The translations under genes and the position numbers were made by a program. Below are positions 1 through 7,561 of a DNA stretch of 64,000 nt, one piece after another. This DNA comes from Curtobacterium sp. MMLR14_010 (GTDB lineage: Bacteria; Actinomycetota; Actinomycetes; Actinomycetales; Microbacteriaceae). Location of the stretch: positions 25,179-89,178 of the forward strand of contig NZ_MJGV01000035.1 in NCBI RefSeq assembly GCF_001865015.1, written 5' to 3'. A model generated the notes under the pieces. It searched no databases. It had not been told where the DNA came from and was given only the letters and a program-made list of their open reading frames with translations. The number at the start of each line of letters is the position of its first letter. Position 1 is the stretch's first letter.

Positions 1-686
1 GCATCCGAGTTGCCCTACTACAGGGCAAATCCTTCGATGATGCGACCGAGGTTGCGGGCATGTCGGATGATGACCTGTGGAACGCCCTGTTTGCCGAGAC
101 CCTGACATACAGGCGTAACAATTCATTCAACTACCTCGTGGACCGCACCCTGTATCGACCGCGTGAGATTATTCAATTTTGCAGTCAGGTCATCGGGCAA
201 GCTACCGACGAGGAGCGAGATGCTCCCCTCGACTACGCGACAATTGTCAAAGCGGAGCACACCTATTCCGAGGACCGAGCGCAGGACATTGCTGCGGAAT
301 ATAGGTTCCAGTACCCTGAACTTCTCGTGATTTTTGAAGAATTTCGCGGCCAGACTTACACGTTTGACAGAGAGGAGCTCGAACTCCTCTGTCTGGAGAT
401 TATTCTTCGAAATAGGCCGTCCTCAAGTCAGCTCAATTGGCTCGAAGGTTTCGGCCCTGATGAACTAATCGACGTGCTGTGGCGCGTCGGGTTCCTCAAG
501 GCGCAAGCCGTGGGCGGCATCAAGGGGCAGGCGCGAAGCGGCAGTACATACCTGGGCCCCTACCAGGTCGGCAGCTTAAACATGCCAAGTATTACCCGAT
601 TTCAGGTGCATCCGATGTACCGTTCCTGGCTTGCAATGCGCGAGCCCAAGGGGACGCCAAATCGTGAGGCTGAGAGCCAGCGTTGA
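1..686 (+). CDS. C-terminal part of a probable P-loop ATPase (Sll1717-like), 5' truncated by window edge
   Basis: The frame is open to the first base, so the ATG at 60 is probably internal and the true start lies upstream. The visible ~227 residues lack a Walker motif. They have the layout I associate with the C-terminal helical half of Sll1717-type P-loop ATPases: a TRxLYRPREIIQFC-like segment (here DRTLYRPREII), then a helical stretch with HTYSED, then a winged-helix-like end with the acidic helix ELELLCLEIIL and a closing FQVHPMYRSWL. Such ATPases are often found in defence or mobile loci, but no partner gene is visible. GC content is clearly lower than in most of the window, which suggests acquisition. 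The family call rests on pattern memory only; the full-length protein is needed. Confidence 0.6.
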   Translation, partial: IRVALLQGKSFDDATEVAGMSDDDLWNALFAETLTYRRNNSFNYLVDRTLYRPREIIQFCSQVIGQATDEERDAPLDYATIVKAEHTYSEDRAQDIAAEYRFQYPELLVIFEEFRGQTYTFDREELELLCLEIILRNRPSSSQLNWLEGFGPDELIDVLWRVGFLKAQAVGGIKGQARSGSTYLGPYQVGSLNMPSITRFQVHPMYRSWLAMREPKGTPNREAESQR

Positions 687-690
687 CTTC

Positions 691-714
691 CTGACATAAG
701 AGACCGCTATCGGC
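691..714 (+). repeat. Island-boundary motif, copy A
   Basis: The sequence begins CTGACATAAG and ends TATCGGC. Near-identical copies occur at 12027-12049 (same strand, one base shorter in the middle) and 14631-14654 (opposite strand, about 22 of 24 bases the same). The three copies sit outside genes at the edges of the lsr2/yhcG modules. It may be a recombination or transposition end; no enzyme can be assigned to it. Confidence 0.6.
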
Positions 715-723
715 GCAGACGGT

Positions 724-757
724 AACGGCCGGTCACTCTGTGGGGTGATCGGCCGTT
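724..757. terminator. Bidirectional terminator between convergent genes
   Basis: Arms 724-736 and 745-757 pair over 13 positions with one G-T type mismatch (AACGGCCG core). It lies between the ATPase end at 686 and the lsr2 end at 779, so it can serve both. A closely similar hairpin follows the second lsr2 copy at 14586-14623. Confidence 0.6.
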
Positions 758-778
758 GTTGCGCGTGGGGGAGTGGTG

Positions 779-1123
779 TCAGTGTGCGGCGTCGTACGCG
801 TCGCGGACGGTCTGGCTGATGCGGCCACGGGAGGACACCTCGTGGCCGTTCGCGGCGGCCCATTCGCGGATCTTTCCGAGCTCCTCGGCGTTGCCGCGCT
901 TGGGTGCACTGCCGCCGCTGGTGCGGCCGGAACGCCCGCTGACCTTCCGGGCGGCGGCGATGTAGTCGGAGAACGCTTCGCGGAGTGCTTCCGCGTTGTC
1001 GTCAGTCAGGTCGATTTCGTAGGCGGAGCCATCGAAACCGAACGTGACGGTCTGGCCCTTGCCGTCGTCGATGGTGTCGCCGGTGAGGTCGTCGACAAGG
1101 TGCGTGGTGACTTTCTGCGCCAT
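779..1123 (-). CDS. lsr2: Lsr2 family nucleoid-associated protein, copy 1
   Basis: 114 residues, the usual size of actinobacterial Lsr2, an H-NS-like protein that bridges AT-rich DNA and silences foreign genes. The N-terminus MAQKVTTHLVDDLTG and the FGFDG/YEIDLTD segment form the oligomerisation domain (about 1-55). The C-terminus (about 75-114) is the DNA-binding domain with the minor-groove SSRGRIS loop. It is divergent from the yhcG-type gene at 1231, sharing a promoter region of about 100 bp. A copy differing at few residues lies at 14223-14567 in the opposite orientation. Such plasmid-borne Lsr2 may lessen the burden of acquired DNA on the host; that role is inferred. Confidence 0.93.
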   Translation of the reverse strand: MAQKVTTHLVDDLTGDTIDDGKGQTVTFGFDGSAYEIDLTDDNAEALREAFSDYIAAARKVSGRSGRTSGGSAPKRGNAEELGKIREWAAANGHEVSSRGRISQTVRDAYDAAH

Positions 1124-1230
1124 GGTGGAGGTCGCCTTTCGCTCGTTGGTCGCCTCTACTGTGGCATATTCGCCCCAAGGGAAGCTCTTCAGGTAGTTCT
1201 CGATGATGATGCGATCGGGCAGACTTGACC

Positions 1231-2292
1231 ATGATGTCTGATTCCTCGCCAGCCGTGTCCGGGTACGCCACTGCCCTTGCTGAGTTGAAGCAGCAAGTAC
1301 GCGCGGCCCGGTTCATAGCGCAGCGCCGCGTGAACACGGAACTTGTTCGCCTCTACTGGGGGATCGGCGCAACGATCCTGCAGCGCCAAGGTGACGAGGG
1401 ATGGGGCAGCAACGTCATCGGCCGCCTCGCAACGGATCTCCGGGCTGAGTTCCCGGAGATGAAGGGGTTCTCGCGCGCGAACCTGTTCTACATGCGCCGA
1501 TTCGCGGGGGAGTGGCCGGTGGACGCGATTGTCCAACAGCCTGTTGGACAACTGCCCTGGGGGCACATCACCGTCCTCCTGGACCGGCTCGATGACCACG
1601 ACCTTCGTGACTGGTACGCCCGCCAGGCGGCCGCGCGTGGTTGGTCGAGGAACGTGCTCGAGCACCAGATCCGGTCCGCTGCACATACGCGGCTGCAGGC
1701 AGCGCCGACGAACTTTGCCGAGGTGCTTCCGCCAGGAGATTCGGATCTGGCGCAGCAGTTGACGAAAGACCCGTACGTGCTGGACTTCCTCGCGCTCGAT
1801 GGCGACGCGAAGGAACGCCACCTCGAGCAGGCACTCGTCGACCGGATCATCGACACCCTCCGCGAGCTCGGGGAGGGGTTCGCGTTCGTCGGTCGGCAGG
1901 TGCACTTCGACGTCGACGGAGATGACTTCTACGTCGACCTGCTGTTCTTCCACGTGGAACAGCTTCGGTACGTGGTCATCGAGCTCAAGACCGGGAAGTT
2001 CAAACCCGAGTACCTCGGCCAGCTCGGCTTCTACGTCGCGCTCGTCGACGACAAGCTCCGCCGCACCCAGCACGCCGACACCGTCGGCCTTCTCCTGGTC
2101 GCGGACAAAAATGACGCCGTTGTTCGTTACTCGCTCGGCGCACACCAAACCCCGATCGGTGTCGCCAGCTACGACCTGCTGCCACCATCCGTGCAGGCCG
2201 CTCTTCCCACGGAGGCTGAGCTCACTCAAGCGCTCCGTGAGCCCGCTGAGGACGCGGCCCTGGCTTCCGGCGTTGCACCCGAAGATGGATGA
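1231..2292 (+). CDS. YhcG-type (DUF1016) PDDEXK nuclease-domain protein, copy 1
   Basis: About 353 residues. The first half (to ~160) is the DUF1016 N-terminal domain (LVRLYWGIG, PWGHITVLLDRL). The second half (from ~175) is a PDDEXK nuclease fold: VDLLFFH supplies the acidic residue and VIELKTGKFKP the ExK motif, followed by QLGFYVALVDD. Members occur as single genes in many bacterial islands; some are proposed to process recombination intermediates or act in defence, but the exact role is not known. The ATG at 1231 is chosen; a TTG at 1225 in frame is possible. The stop overlaps the next gene by 8 bp. A paralogue lies inverted at 13073-14119. Confidence 0.9.
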   Translation: MMSDSSPAVSGYATALAELKQQVRAARFIAQRRVNTELVRLYWGIGATILQRQGDEGWGSNVIGRLATDLRAEFPEMKGFSRANLFYMRRFAGEWPVDAIVQQPVGQLPWGHITVLLDRLDDHDLRDWYARQAAARGWSRNVLEHQIRSAAHTRLQAAPTNFAEVLPPGDSDLAQQLTKDPYVLDFLALDGDAKERHLEQALVDRIIDTLRELGEGFAFVGRQVHFDVDGDDFYVDLLFFHVEQLRYVVIELKTGKFKPEYLGQLGFYVALVDDKLRRTQHADTVGLLLVADKNDAVVRYSLGAHQTPIGVASYDLLPPSVQAALPTEAELTQALREPAEDAALASGVAPEDG

Positions 2293-2755
2293 AGCAGTGG
2301 GCAATCTCATTGCTGCTCTCGCGCTCTTGGTCTCGATCTTTGGCGCGGCCTGGGTCGCCTACCAAGACACCGGGCGCTGGCGCCGCCTCGAGCGGTACGG
2401 GAACGCAGTTCAGTCAGCGCGACCGGGCAGCCTGGAGCAGACCACGCTGCAGTCGGTATTCGACCAGCTCGCACTCCCGCTGGCGCTGGAAGCGCTCGCA
2501 CCACCGAGGAAGAAGCTCCGCAGGTGGGCCTGGGTAGCTATCTACGTCGGGCTCGTCATCGAGACTGTTTGGTTTCTGATGGTCGCGGTAAACCAGCGCG
2601 GTTGGCTCTCCTGGACCGTCTACGGCATCGGCCTTGCCGTGCTCGTGACCGGAGTACTTCTCAGGGGGACGTGGCGCGAGCGCCGCCAGCAGTGGATGCG
2701 GGAAGAGATGCAGCGACGCCTCGCACAGCTGCCGACACCCGCGCACTCAAACTGA
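2285..2755 (+). CDS. Small integral membrane protein
   Basis: 156 residues starting with ATG at 2285 inside the end of the nuclease gene, so the two are probably co-translated. The N-terminus (about 4-24, LIAALALLVSIFGAAWVAY) is one membrane segment, followed by a cytoplasmic charged stretch. Two more membrane segments follow, around WAWVAIYVGLVIETVWFLMV and a Gly/Leu/Val-rich helix (YGIGLAVLVTGVLL), and the protein ends in a basic tail. No family is recognised. The other yhcG/lsr2 copy has no equivalent gene, so it is not an obligate partner of the nuclease. Confidence 0.7.
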   Translation: MDEAVGNLIAALALLVSIFGAAWVAYQDTGRWRRLERYGNAVQSARPGSLEQTTLQSVFDQLALPLALEALAPPRKKLRRWAWVAIYVGLVIETVWFLMVAVNQRGWLSWTVYGIGLAVLVTGVLLRGTWRERRQQWMREEMQRRLAQLPTPAHSN

Positions 2756-2815
2756 CTGGGTACGGCGTGCTCGGACGGCGCGCTGAAATCGCGGAGCAAG
2801 CCGAGCGGCTGAGGC

Positions 2816-2841
2816 GCCCGGTAGGGGATGGCGTACCGGGC
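2816..2841 (+). terminator. Possible hairpin terminator
   Basis: Arms GCCCGGTA (2816-2823) and TACCGGGC (2834-2841) with a 10-base loop lie 60 bases after the membrane-protein stop. There is no T-run, so it is only a weak terminator candidate. Confidence 0.35.
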
Positions 2842-2859
2842 CGGTCTGGGTAGCATCGC

Positions 2860-3195
2860 GTGGTGGCATCGACTGTTCAGTCCGAGCCGCCCGGCGCGGG
2901 GCGGTACACCGCAGCACGGGTGCTGCTGGTGTGTTCAGCCGCGGGCTTTGCGATCCTCTGGGTGACCCTATGGGTGCCTGTGCTGCTGACCGGAAGCGAA
3001 GGCAGTCTGTTCCTGTATCCGATCGTGTTCCTGCTCGCCGCGGGACCGTGGGCCGGCGCGTGGACTGCTCTGGCACTGGCGGGTAGTTCCCTGAAGGCGG
3101 GCGGCAGCAGCCGCAACGAGTTGGTCCTGGCCTTCAGCGCGATCCTGCTCGCCCTGGGTCCGGTCCTGCTCTGGTTCGGACCAACGCTCACCTGA
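2860..3195 (+). CDS. Hypothetical small membrane protein
   Basis: 111 residues from GTG at 2860 (or GTG 2863). Three hydrophobic segments are visible: VLLVCSAAGFAILWVTLWV (about 22-40), a region around LFLYPIVFLLAAGPW with the following Trp/Ala/Leu helix, and LVLAFSAILLALGPVLLWF near the C-terminus. There is no recognisable domain. It stands alone between the preceding hairpin and the GNAT gene. The actinobacterial composition and good third-position GC make it likely to be real. Confidence 0.55.
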   Translation: MVASTVQSEPPGAGRYTAARVLLVCSAAGFAILWVTLWVPVLLTGSEGSLFLYPIVFLLAAGPWAGAWTALALAGSSLKAGGSSRNELVLAFSAILLALGPVLLWFGPTLT

Positions 3196-3428
3196 GCCAC
3201 CGTCTCAGCTCACGTCTCGGTAGCCGATCCTCCGCCGAACGGACATGCCGGGCCGTCAGCGACGCTGGTACATCGCTGTCATCACCTTCGACGAGGGTCG
3301 GATCAGCACACTCCGTGAGTACGGCGGGCCGTTCCTGCAGGTGCAGTGAAGCCAGCTCCGCTGCGCGCTCTGCCGCTGGGCTGAGCGAGGCGTCGTCGTC
3401 GTGGCAGTTCGCCACCTACGATGCGGAG

Positions 3429-3947
3429 GTGTCCACCGAACTCGAGCCACGCCGGTACCGAAGCACCGATGCTGAAGAGCTCACGGCGCTGTTGCATCAG
3501 GCGTACCGAGAGTTGCAAGACCAAGGGCTGAACTTCACGGCAGCGACGCAGGATATCGAAACGACCCGTCGCCGGGTCGCGGAAGGGGCTTGCTGGGTCA
3601 TCGAGTTCGAAGGCCGGATCGCTGCGACGATGACGATGTCAGTTCCCCCGCCCGACGACATCCAGTCCCTCTCCGTTCATGCTCGAAGCCCCTCCACGGG
3701 ATGGCTCTGTCAGATTGCTGTGGGGCCAGAACTCCGCGGGCGAGCGGTCGCGCGGACGCTCTTCGCAGCCGCGTGCGACTGGGCACTGAGCGAGGGCACC
3801 AAGACTGTGGGGCTCGACACTGCCGCTCCGGCACAGCACCTCGTCGACATGTACTCGCGATGGGGCTTCGAGCGTCGAGACACAGTGCGCTTCCCAGGCA
3901 AGACGTACGACAGCATCGTCATGACCACAGCGTTGCGTGAAATTTGA
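3429..3947 (+). CDS. GNAT family N-acetyltransferase
   Basis: 172 residues from GTG at 3429; the in-frame ATG at 3315 would add a low-quality Ser/Ala/Arg leader without similarity. GNAT landmarks: an N-terminal YRSTDAEELTALLHQAY strand-helix, the acetyl-CoA binding region around LCQIAVGPELRGRAVARTLF (pyrophosphate loop related to Q/RxxGxG/A), then the C-terminal motif B with KTVGLDTAAPAQ and YSRWGFERRDTVRF. The substrate cannot be told. A second, truncated copy of its C-terminal third exists at 6556-6660, so the gene was duplicated locally and one copy decayed. Confidence 0.85.
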   Translation: MSTELEPRRYRSTDAEELTALLHQAYRELQDQGLNFTAATQDIETTRRRVAEGACWVIEFEGRIAATMTMSVPPPDDIQSLSVHARSPSTGWLCQIAVGPELRGRAVARTLFAAACDWALSEGTKTVGLDTAAPAQHLVDMYSRWGFERRDTVRFPGKTYDSIVMTTALREI

Positions 3948-4003
3948 GTTGAGACGCCGACCACGACGAGCGGCGGAGGGCAGCACCCTTCGGTGCCCCT
4001 GTT

Positions 4004-4049
4004 CGACGGATGGATCACGTCACTGCACGGTGATGTGATCCATCCGTCG
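4004..4049. terminator. Bidirectional terminator
   Basis: Perfect 15-base arms 4004-4018 and 4035-4049 (CGACGGATGGATCAC and its complement) lie between the convergent GNAT gene and the SDR gene. No other function is apparent. Confidence 0.7.
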
Positions 4050-4065
4050 TGTCGGCGGCACCCGG

Positions 4066-4947
4066 TCAGGGCTGGAGCGCTTCGAGGTCCTCGAGCAGGG
4101 ACGGGTGCGACGGCTCCCACCCAAGTTCCTTCCGGGTTTGCGTGCTGGAGGACGGCTGGTCCATGGCGAAGACCGGTCCGAACGGGCCGAAGGTGTCATC
4201 CGGCACGGACTGGACCGGCAGTCCGAGGCGCCGACCCACGACCGTGGCGATGTCGATGACTCGGTCACCCTCGTCGGCGACTGCGTGCCAGACGGTGCCG
4301 CCGGGTGCGGACTCGAGCGCGAGCCGGAACAGCGCAGCGGCGTCCCGAGCGTGCACGGCGGGCCAGCGCTGCTCGCCGTCGCCCGGGTAGCCGGCGATCC
4401 CGGACCGTCGGGCAGCGTCGGTGAGGAGTCCAGCGAAGCCGCCCTGCCCGTCCTCGTGGACTGTGCGGGGCATCCGGACGGCGGAGGTCCGGACGCCCTG
4501 CGACGACAGTGCGAGCAGGTCCGTCACGGCGATCGCGCGGCTCGCGACCGGGCCGTCGGTCGGTAGCGGGTCGGACTCGGTCGAGGCACGCCCGGCCACC
4601 CACGGCGTGCCCGACACTGTGACGAGCGGCTTGTCCGAGCCGATCAGCGCGGCTCCGAGGGTCACCATCGCGTCGCTTTCCTCAGTCAGCCCCTGCTCGA
4701 GTGCCTCGGCGCTGCCGTAGTCGCGGCTGAAGGCGAGGCTGATGACCCCGTCGACGCGGGTGGCGGCATCGCGCAGGACGTCGAGATCGGTGAGGGAACC
4801 GCGCAGTGGTTCTGCGCCGGCGGCAGCGAGGGCAGCGGCGGAAGCGTCCGAGCGGGCGAGCCCGAGGACGGTGTGGCCGTGGGTGAGCAGCTCGGCGACG
4901 ACGGCGGTGCCGATCGTGCCGGTGCCGCCGGTGACGAAGACGTGCAT
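4066..4947 (-). CDS. Atypical SDR / NAD(P)-binding Rossmann protein
   Basis: 293 residues starting at ATG 4947, which has GAGGAG seven bases upstream; longer frames beyond it would run through the operators. The N-terminus MHVFVTGGTGTIGTAVVAEL holds the dinucleotide-binding TGGTGxIG motif of extended/atypical short-chain dehydrogenases. No clear YxxxK is visible, so it is closer to NmrA/ROX-like epimerase-dehydratase proteins. It is divergent from the TetR gene at 5037, whose operators lie between them, so it is very probably the regulated target (TetR/SDR pairs often respond to electrophiles or antibiotics). The substrate is unknown. Confidence 0.85.
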   Translation of the reverse strand: MHVFVTGGTGTIGTAVVAELLTHGHTVLGLARSDASAAALAAAGAEPLRGSLTDLDVLRDAATRVDGVISLAFSRDYGSAEALEQGLTEESDAMVTLGAALIGSDKPLVTVSGTPWVAGRASTESDPLPTDGPVASRAIAVTDLLALSSQGVRTSAVRMPRTVHEDGQGGFAGLLTDAARRSGIAGYPGDGEQRWPAVHARDAAALFRLALESAPGGTVWHAVADEGDRVIDIATVVGRRLGLPVQSVPDDTFGPFGPVFAMDQPSSSTQTRKELGWEPSHPSLLEDLEALQP

Positions 4948-4967
4948 GGGGACTCCTCGAATCAAGT

Positions 4968-4987
4968 GATGGGACAGGTGTGCCGTC
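4968..4987. promoter_or_regulatory. Secondary TetR operator (imperfect)
   Basis: GATGGGACA, a 2-base spacer, then TGTGCCGTC, matching the mirror half-site at 7 of 9 bases. It has the same half-site and spacing as the perfect operator at 4999-5022. The two centres are 33 bp apart, about three helical turns, which would favour cooperative binding on one DNA face. Confidence 0.65.
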
Positions 4988-4998
4988 ACTTTATACCC

Positions 4999-5022
4999 GC
5001 GATGGGACATTTGTCCCATCGC
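4999..5022. promoter_or_regulatory. Perfect 24-bp palindromic TetR operator
   Basis: GCGATGGGACA-TT-TGTCCCATCGC is a perfect palindrome 15 bases before the TetR start and about 50 bases before the SDR start. Position and symmetry are typical of an autoregulatory TetR site controlling both divergent genes. Confidence 0.85.
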
Positions 5023-5036
5023 GTAGGATGGGAGCC

Positions 5037-5615
5037 ATGGCGCGATGGGAACCAGGAGCACGGGATCGGCTCATCGTCGCCGCCGTCGACCTGTTCACGG
5101 AGCAGGGCTACGACGCGACGACCGTCACCGAGATCGCCGAGCGCGCCGGTGTCACGAAGAGCACCTTCTTCCGGCACTTCCCTGACAAGCGCGAGCTCCT
5201 CGTTGCCGGGCAGGAAACCCTCAGTCGCCTGCTCGCCGAGGGGATCACCGGGGCGCCTGCTGGCGCCAGCCCGCTGGAGGCCGTTGCGGCGGGGTTGGAG
5301 CGGGCCTCCGGTGAGATGGGTCCTCAGAACCGTGAACTCGGACCGCGCCTCAAGGCCGCCGTCGCCGCGAGCAGTGAGCTGCAGGAACGGGACGCGTTGA
5401 AGAACGTGGGCATGGCGGCCGCGATGACGACGGCGCTGCTCGAACGCGGGGCCTCCGAGGCGACGGCGCACCTGGCCAGCGAGATGGGGGTCCTCGCATT
5501 CAAGCAGGGGTATGCCCGCTGGTCAGAGGGCGAGCGGAACGACGACGACAGGCTCGCCCGCCACGCGCTCGAGGTCCTGCAGGAACTCCGGAACGCCGCG
5601 GCCGCCCTCGATTGA
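5037..5615 (+). CDS. TetR/AcrR family transcriptional regulator
   Basis: 192 residues from ATG 5037. The N-terminal TetR helix-turn-helix (about 6-55) is clear: LIVAAVDLFTEQGYDATTV, then IAERAGVTKSTFFRHFPDKREL. The remaining ~140 residues are the helical ligand-binding and dimerisation domain. It faces the SDR gene across two operators with identical half-sites, so it most likely represses itself and the SDR gene until a ligand binds. The ligand is unknown. Confidence 0.92.
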   Translation: MARWEPGARDRLIVAAVDLFTEQGYDATTVTEIAERAGVTKSTFFRHFPDKRELLVAGQETLSRLLAEGITGAPAGASPLEAVAAGLERASGEMGPQNRELGPRLKAAVAASSELQERDALKNVGMAAAMTTALLERGASEATAHLASEMGVLAFKQGYARWSEGERNDDDRLARHALEVLQELRNAAAALD

Positions 5616-5699
5616 CCAGCCGTTGACGGCGCAAGCAGTCGCATGAAGCGATAGTCCGCGTCGCGTCAAAGTCCGCGACATAGGGCCGCCCGCGGGTTC

Positions 5700-6272
5700 T
5701 CAGACTGAGGCGAGCGCTGTGGCGGTCTTCGCTGCGCCGTCCCAGTCGATGACAGCGTCGTCGGCGGCGGCGTGGAAGATGACGCGTCCCCGGACTGCTC
5801 GCTCGGTCGCAGCGTAGAGGGCGTTGCCGATCGTAGCCACGAGTGTCCCGGTGGCCTCGAGGAGTGCACGATAAGCTGCCACATCGTGTGCTGCGAGGCC
5901 GCCCTGCAGCTCACGGGCTGTGGTGGCGGCGGCAAGTCTCGCGCTTGCCGGTACCGCGCCTGCGGACTGAATCGCTCGCGCGTGCAGCGCGTCAAGGAGT
6001 GCTGCAGCCTCGTCGTGCGCTGGACCCGAGAGGCTGGCGATACGGGTGTATCGGTTGGCTGCCATCTCGACGAGCCCCTCCGATTCGAGGCGCGCGATTG
6101 CTTCCCGTACCGGCGTACGTGAGACACCAAGCCAGGCGGTGAGCTGCTCGTCGTTGAGGCGCTCACCGGGCTCGAGTGTCCCGTCCTGGATCGCGTTGAG
6201 CATCCGGCTGTAGACGACGTCGCGGAGAAGGGTTCGAGGAGTAGCGGTTGCTGACGGTTTCGGTACTGGCAT
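5700..6272 (-). CDS. GntR family regulator (FadR/FCD-like)
   Basis: 190 residues from ATG 6272. The winged helix-turn-helix is at about 15-75: DVVYSRMLNAIQDGTLEPGE, then DEQLTAWLGVSRTPVREAIARLESEGLV. The C-terminal part is helical and short (about 110 residues), resembling an FCD effector domain that may be reduced. Upstream lies a GTATAC-centred sequence that could be its operator. No adjacent metabolic gene is evident; upstream there is only degenerate sequence, so its original target may have been lost. Confidence 0.85.
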   Translation of the reverse strand: MPVPKPSATATPRTLLRDVVYSRMLNAIQDGTLEPGERLNDEQLTAWLGVSRTPVREAIARLESEGLVEMAANRYTRIASLSGPAHDEAAALLDALHARAIQSAGAVPASARLAAATTARELQGGLAAHDVAAYRALLEATGTLVATIGNALYAATERAVRGRVIFHAAADDAVIDWDGAAKTATALASV

Positions 6273-6278
6273 GTCTAC

Positions 6279-6292
6279 ATCGTATACTAGAT
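6279..6292. promoter_or_regulatory. Possible GntR autoregulatory site
   Basis: ATCGTATACTAGAT lies seven bases upstream of the GntR start and is centred on the palindrome GTATAC, a core seen in operators of several FadR-subfamily regulators. The flanks are only partly symmetrical, so this is a weak call. Confidence 0.35.
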
Positions 6293-6387
6293 TGTCCGCG
6301 GTTGCCAGAGACAAGGGACGCCCGGCTGCGCCTCCTTGCCGGCCGGCTGTCGAGTCGAGGACGCCCGTCACGGGACCACGACTCCGA

Positions 6388-6486
6388 TCAGATGAGCGGG
6401 AGGCGCGCTTCCTGCAGCACCGCGAACCGGTCGAGGTCACCGCGGACGGCATCGGCGTCGGCCGCCAAGAAGTGCGCCTTGGACAT
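6388..6486 (-). pseudogene. Short open remnant of unknown origin
   Basis: A 32-residue frame reading MSKAHFLAADADAVRGDLDR and ending LQEARLPLI, with an open upstream extension that begins after an in-frame stop. It lies between the GNAT remnant and the GntR gene in a stretch without intact genes. It looks like a leftover of a longer coding sequence; the family is not recognised. Confidence 0.25.
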
Positions 6487-6555
6487 ACCGTCACGCCAGA
6501 ACACGGTGAAGACGGCCCGCCGTCACAGTCCGCGCCGATTGGAAGGCTAAAGCAC

Positions 6556-6660
6556 CCGAAGGCATCAGTGTCTCGGTGCTCGAAGCCCCATCGCGAGCAC
6601 ATGTCGACGAGGTGCTGTGCCCCAACGGCAGTGTCGAACCCCACAGTCTTGGTGCCTTGA
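6556..6660 (-). pseudogene. Truncated GNAT acetyltransferase fragment
   Basis: Read on the minus strand this gives GTKTVGFDTAVGAQHLVDM followed by CSRWGFEHRDT, matching the C-terminal third of the intact GNAT at 3429-3947 (GTKTVGLDTAAPAQHLVDM, YSRWGFERRDT). Nothing of the N-terminal two thirds is present and the downstream frame is unrelated. It is a decayed duplicate in inverted orientation to the intact gene. Confidence 0.8.
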
Positions 6661-6847
6661 CGGCGTCGGCAATGGGGACGCCATCGACTGTCCCGCGCGG
6701 CTTCCTCGAGCTGCGTGCGGAGGCCCGCATCGATGGCGTCGCTGTCCTTTACAGACCCGGCGTAGTCACGCCGACGCATGCCACGAGGAACGTGGAAGAT
6801 GTAAACCTCGATGCGATGCAACACGAAACAAGCGAGAGGTGGCCGAT

Positions 6848-7561
6848 TCAGAGCCGCAGGCTGCGGTTCACGATCGCCTGCGCGACGTCGGACAGGGGCT
6901 CGCCGGTGGCGACCGCGTGGGCGCGGATGATGCCGAAGGCGTCCTCGATGGAGACGCTCCTGACGTGGGAGACGACGCCCTTGGCCTGCTCGATGACCTC
7001 GCGGGACCCGATGGCGCGCTGCAGCTGGGCCTGCACGACCTCGTGCTCGCGGAGGGTCCGCTCGTGCAGGATGCCGATGGTCGCCACGTCCGCCATGGCC
7101 CTGGCGATCCGGAGGTCGGGGTCGGACAGGGTGCCGGGTGCGGTCCCGAACAGGTTGAGCGTGCCGATGACGGTGGCGCGGAGGCGCAGCGGCACGGCGT
7201 GCGCCGACCGGACGCCGAGCGCCAGGGCCCCGGCGCTGAAGGCCGCCCACGCGGCTGGCGCGTCCGCGATGTCCGGGCACGCGACGGGCTGGCCGGTGGT
7301 GAAGGTCGTCATGCAGGGCCCGGCCTCGGCGTCGAGCTGCAGGACCTCCATCAGCCTGCTGGTCTCCGAGGTGGACGCGATGACCTCGAGCTCGCCCCAG
7401 GCGTTCGCGAGCATGATGCCGGCGGCGTCGATGTCGAGCACGTCCACGCAGGTCTCGACCAGGGTCTGGAGGAGCTCGACGACGTCGTAGGAGTCGACGA
7501 GGGTGTCGGCGAGCGTCGCGAACGTGTCGACGATCCGGGCCTCACGTGGCGTGCCGGTCAT
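6848..7561 (-). CDS. GAF and ANTAR domain protein (second in operon)
   Basis: 237 residues. Residues about 10-160 form a GAF sensor domain (LQTLVETCVDVLDIDAAGIML, a GPCMTTF segment, then LRATVIGTLNLF). Residues about 175-232 form an ANTAR RNA-binding domain (LQRAIGSREVIEQAKGVV, then IEDAFGIIRAHA). ANTAR proteins bind paired hexaloop RNA hairpins and prevent transcription termination. The start overlaps the previous gene by 4 bp (ATGA), so the two GAF-ANTAR proteins are co-translated. The intact ANTAR alanine/glycine helix suggests it is functional. Signal and RNA targets are unknown. Confidence 0.9.
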   Translation of the reverse strand: MTGTPREARIVDTFATLADTLVDSYDVVELLQTLVETCVDVLDIDAAGIMLANAWGELEVIASTSETSRLMEVLQLDAEAGPCMTTFTTGQPVACPDIADAPAAWAAFSAGALALGVRSAHAVPLRLRATVIGTLNLFGTAPGTLSDPDLRIARAMADVATIGILHERTLREHEVVQAQLQRAIGSREVIEQAKGVVSHVRSVSIEDAFGIIRAHAVATGEPLSDVAQAIVNRSLRL

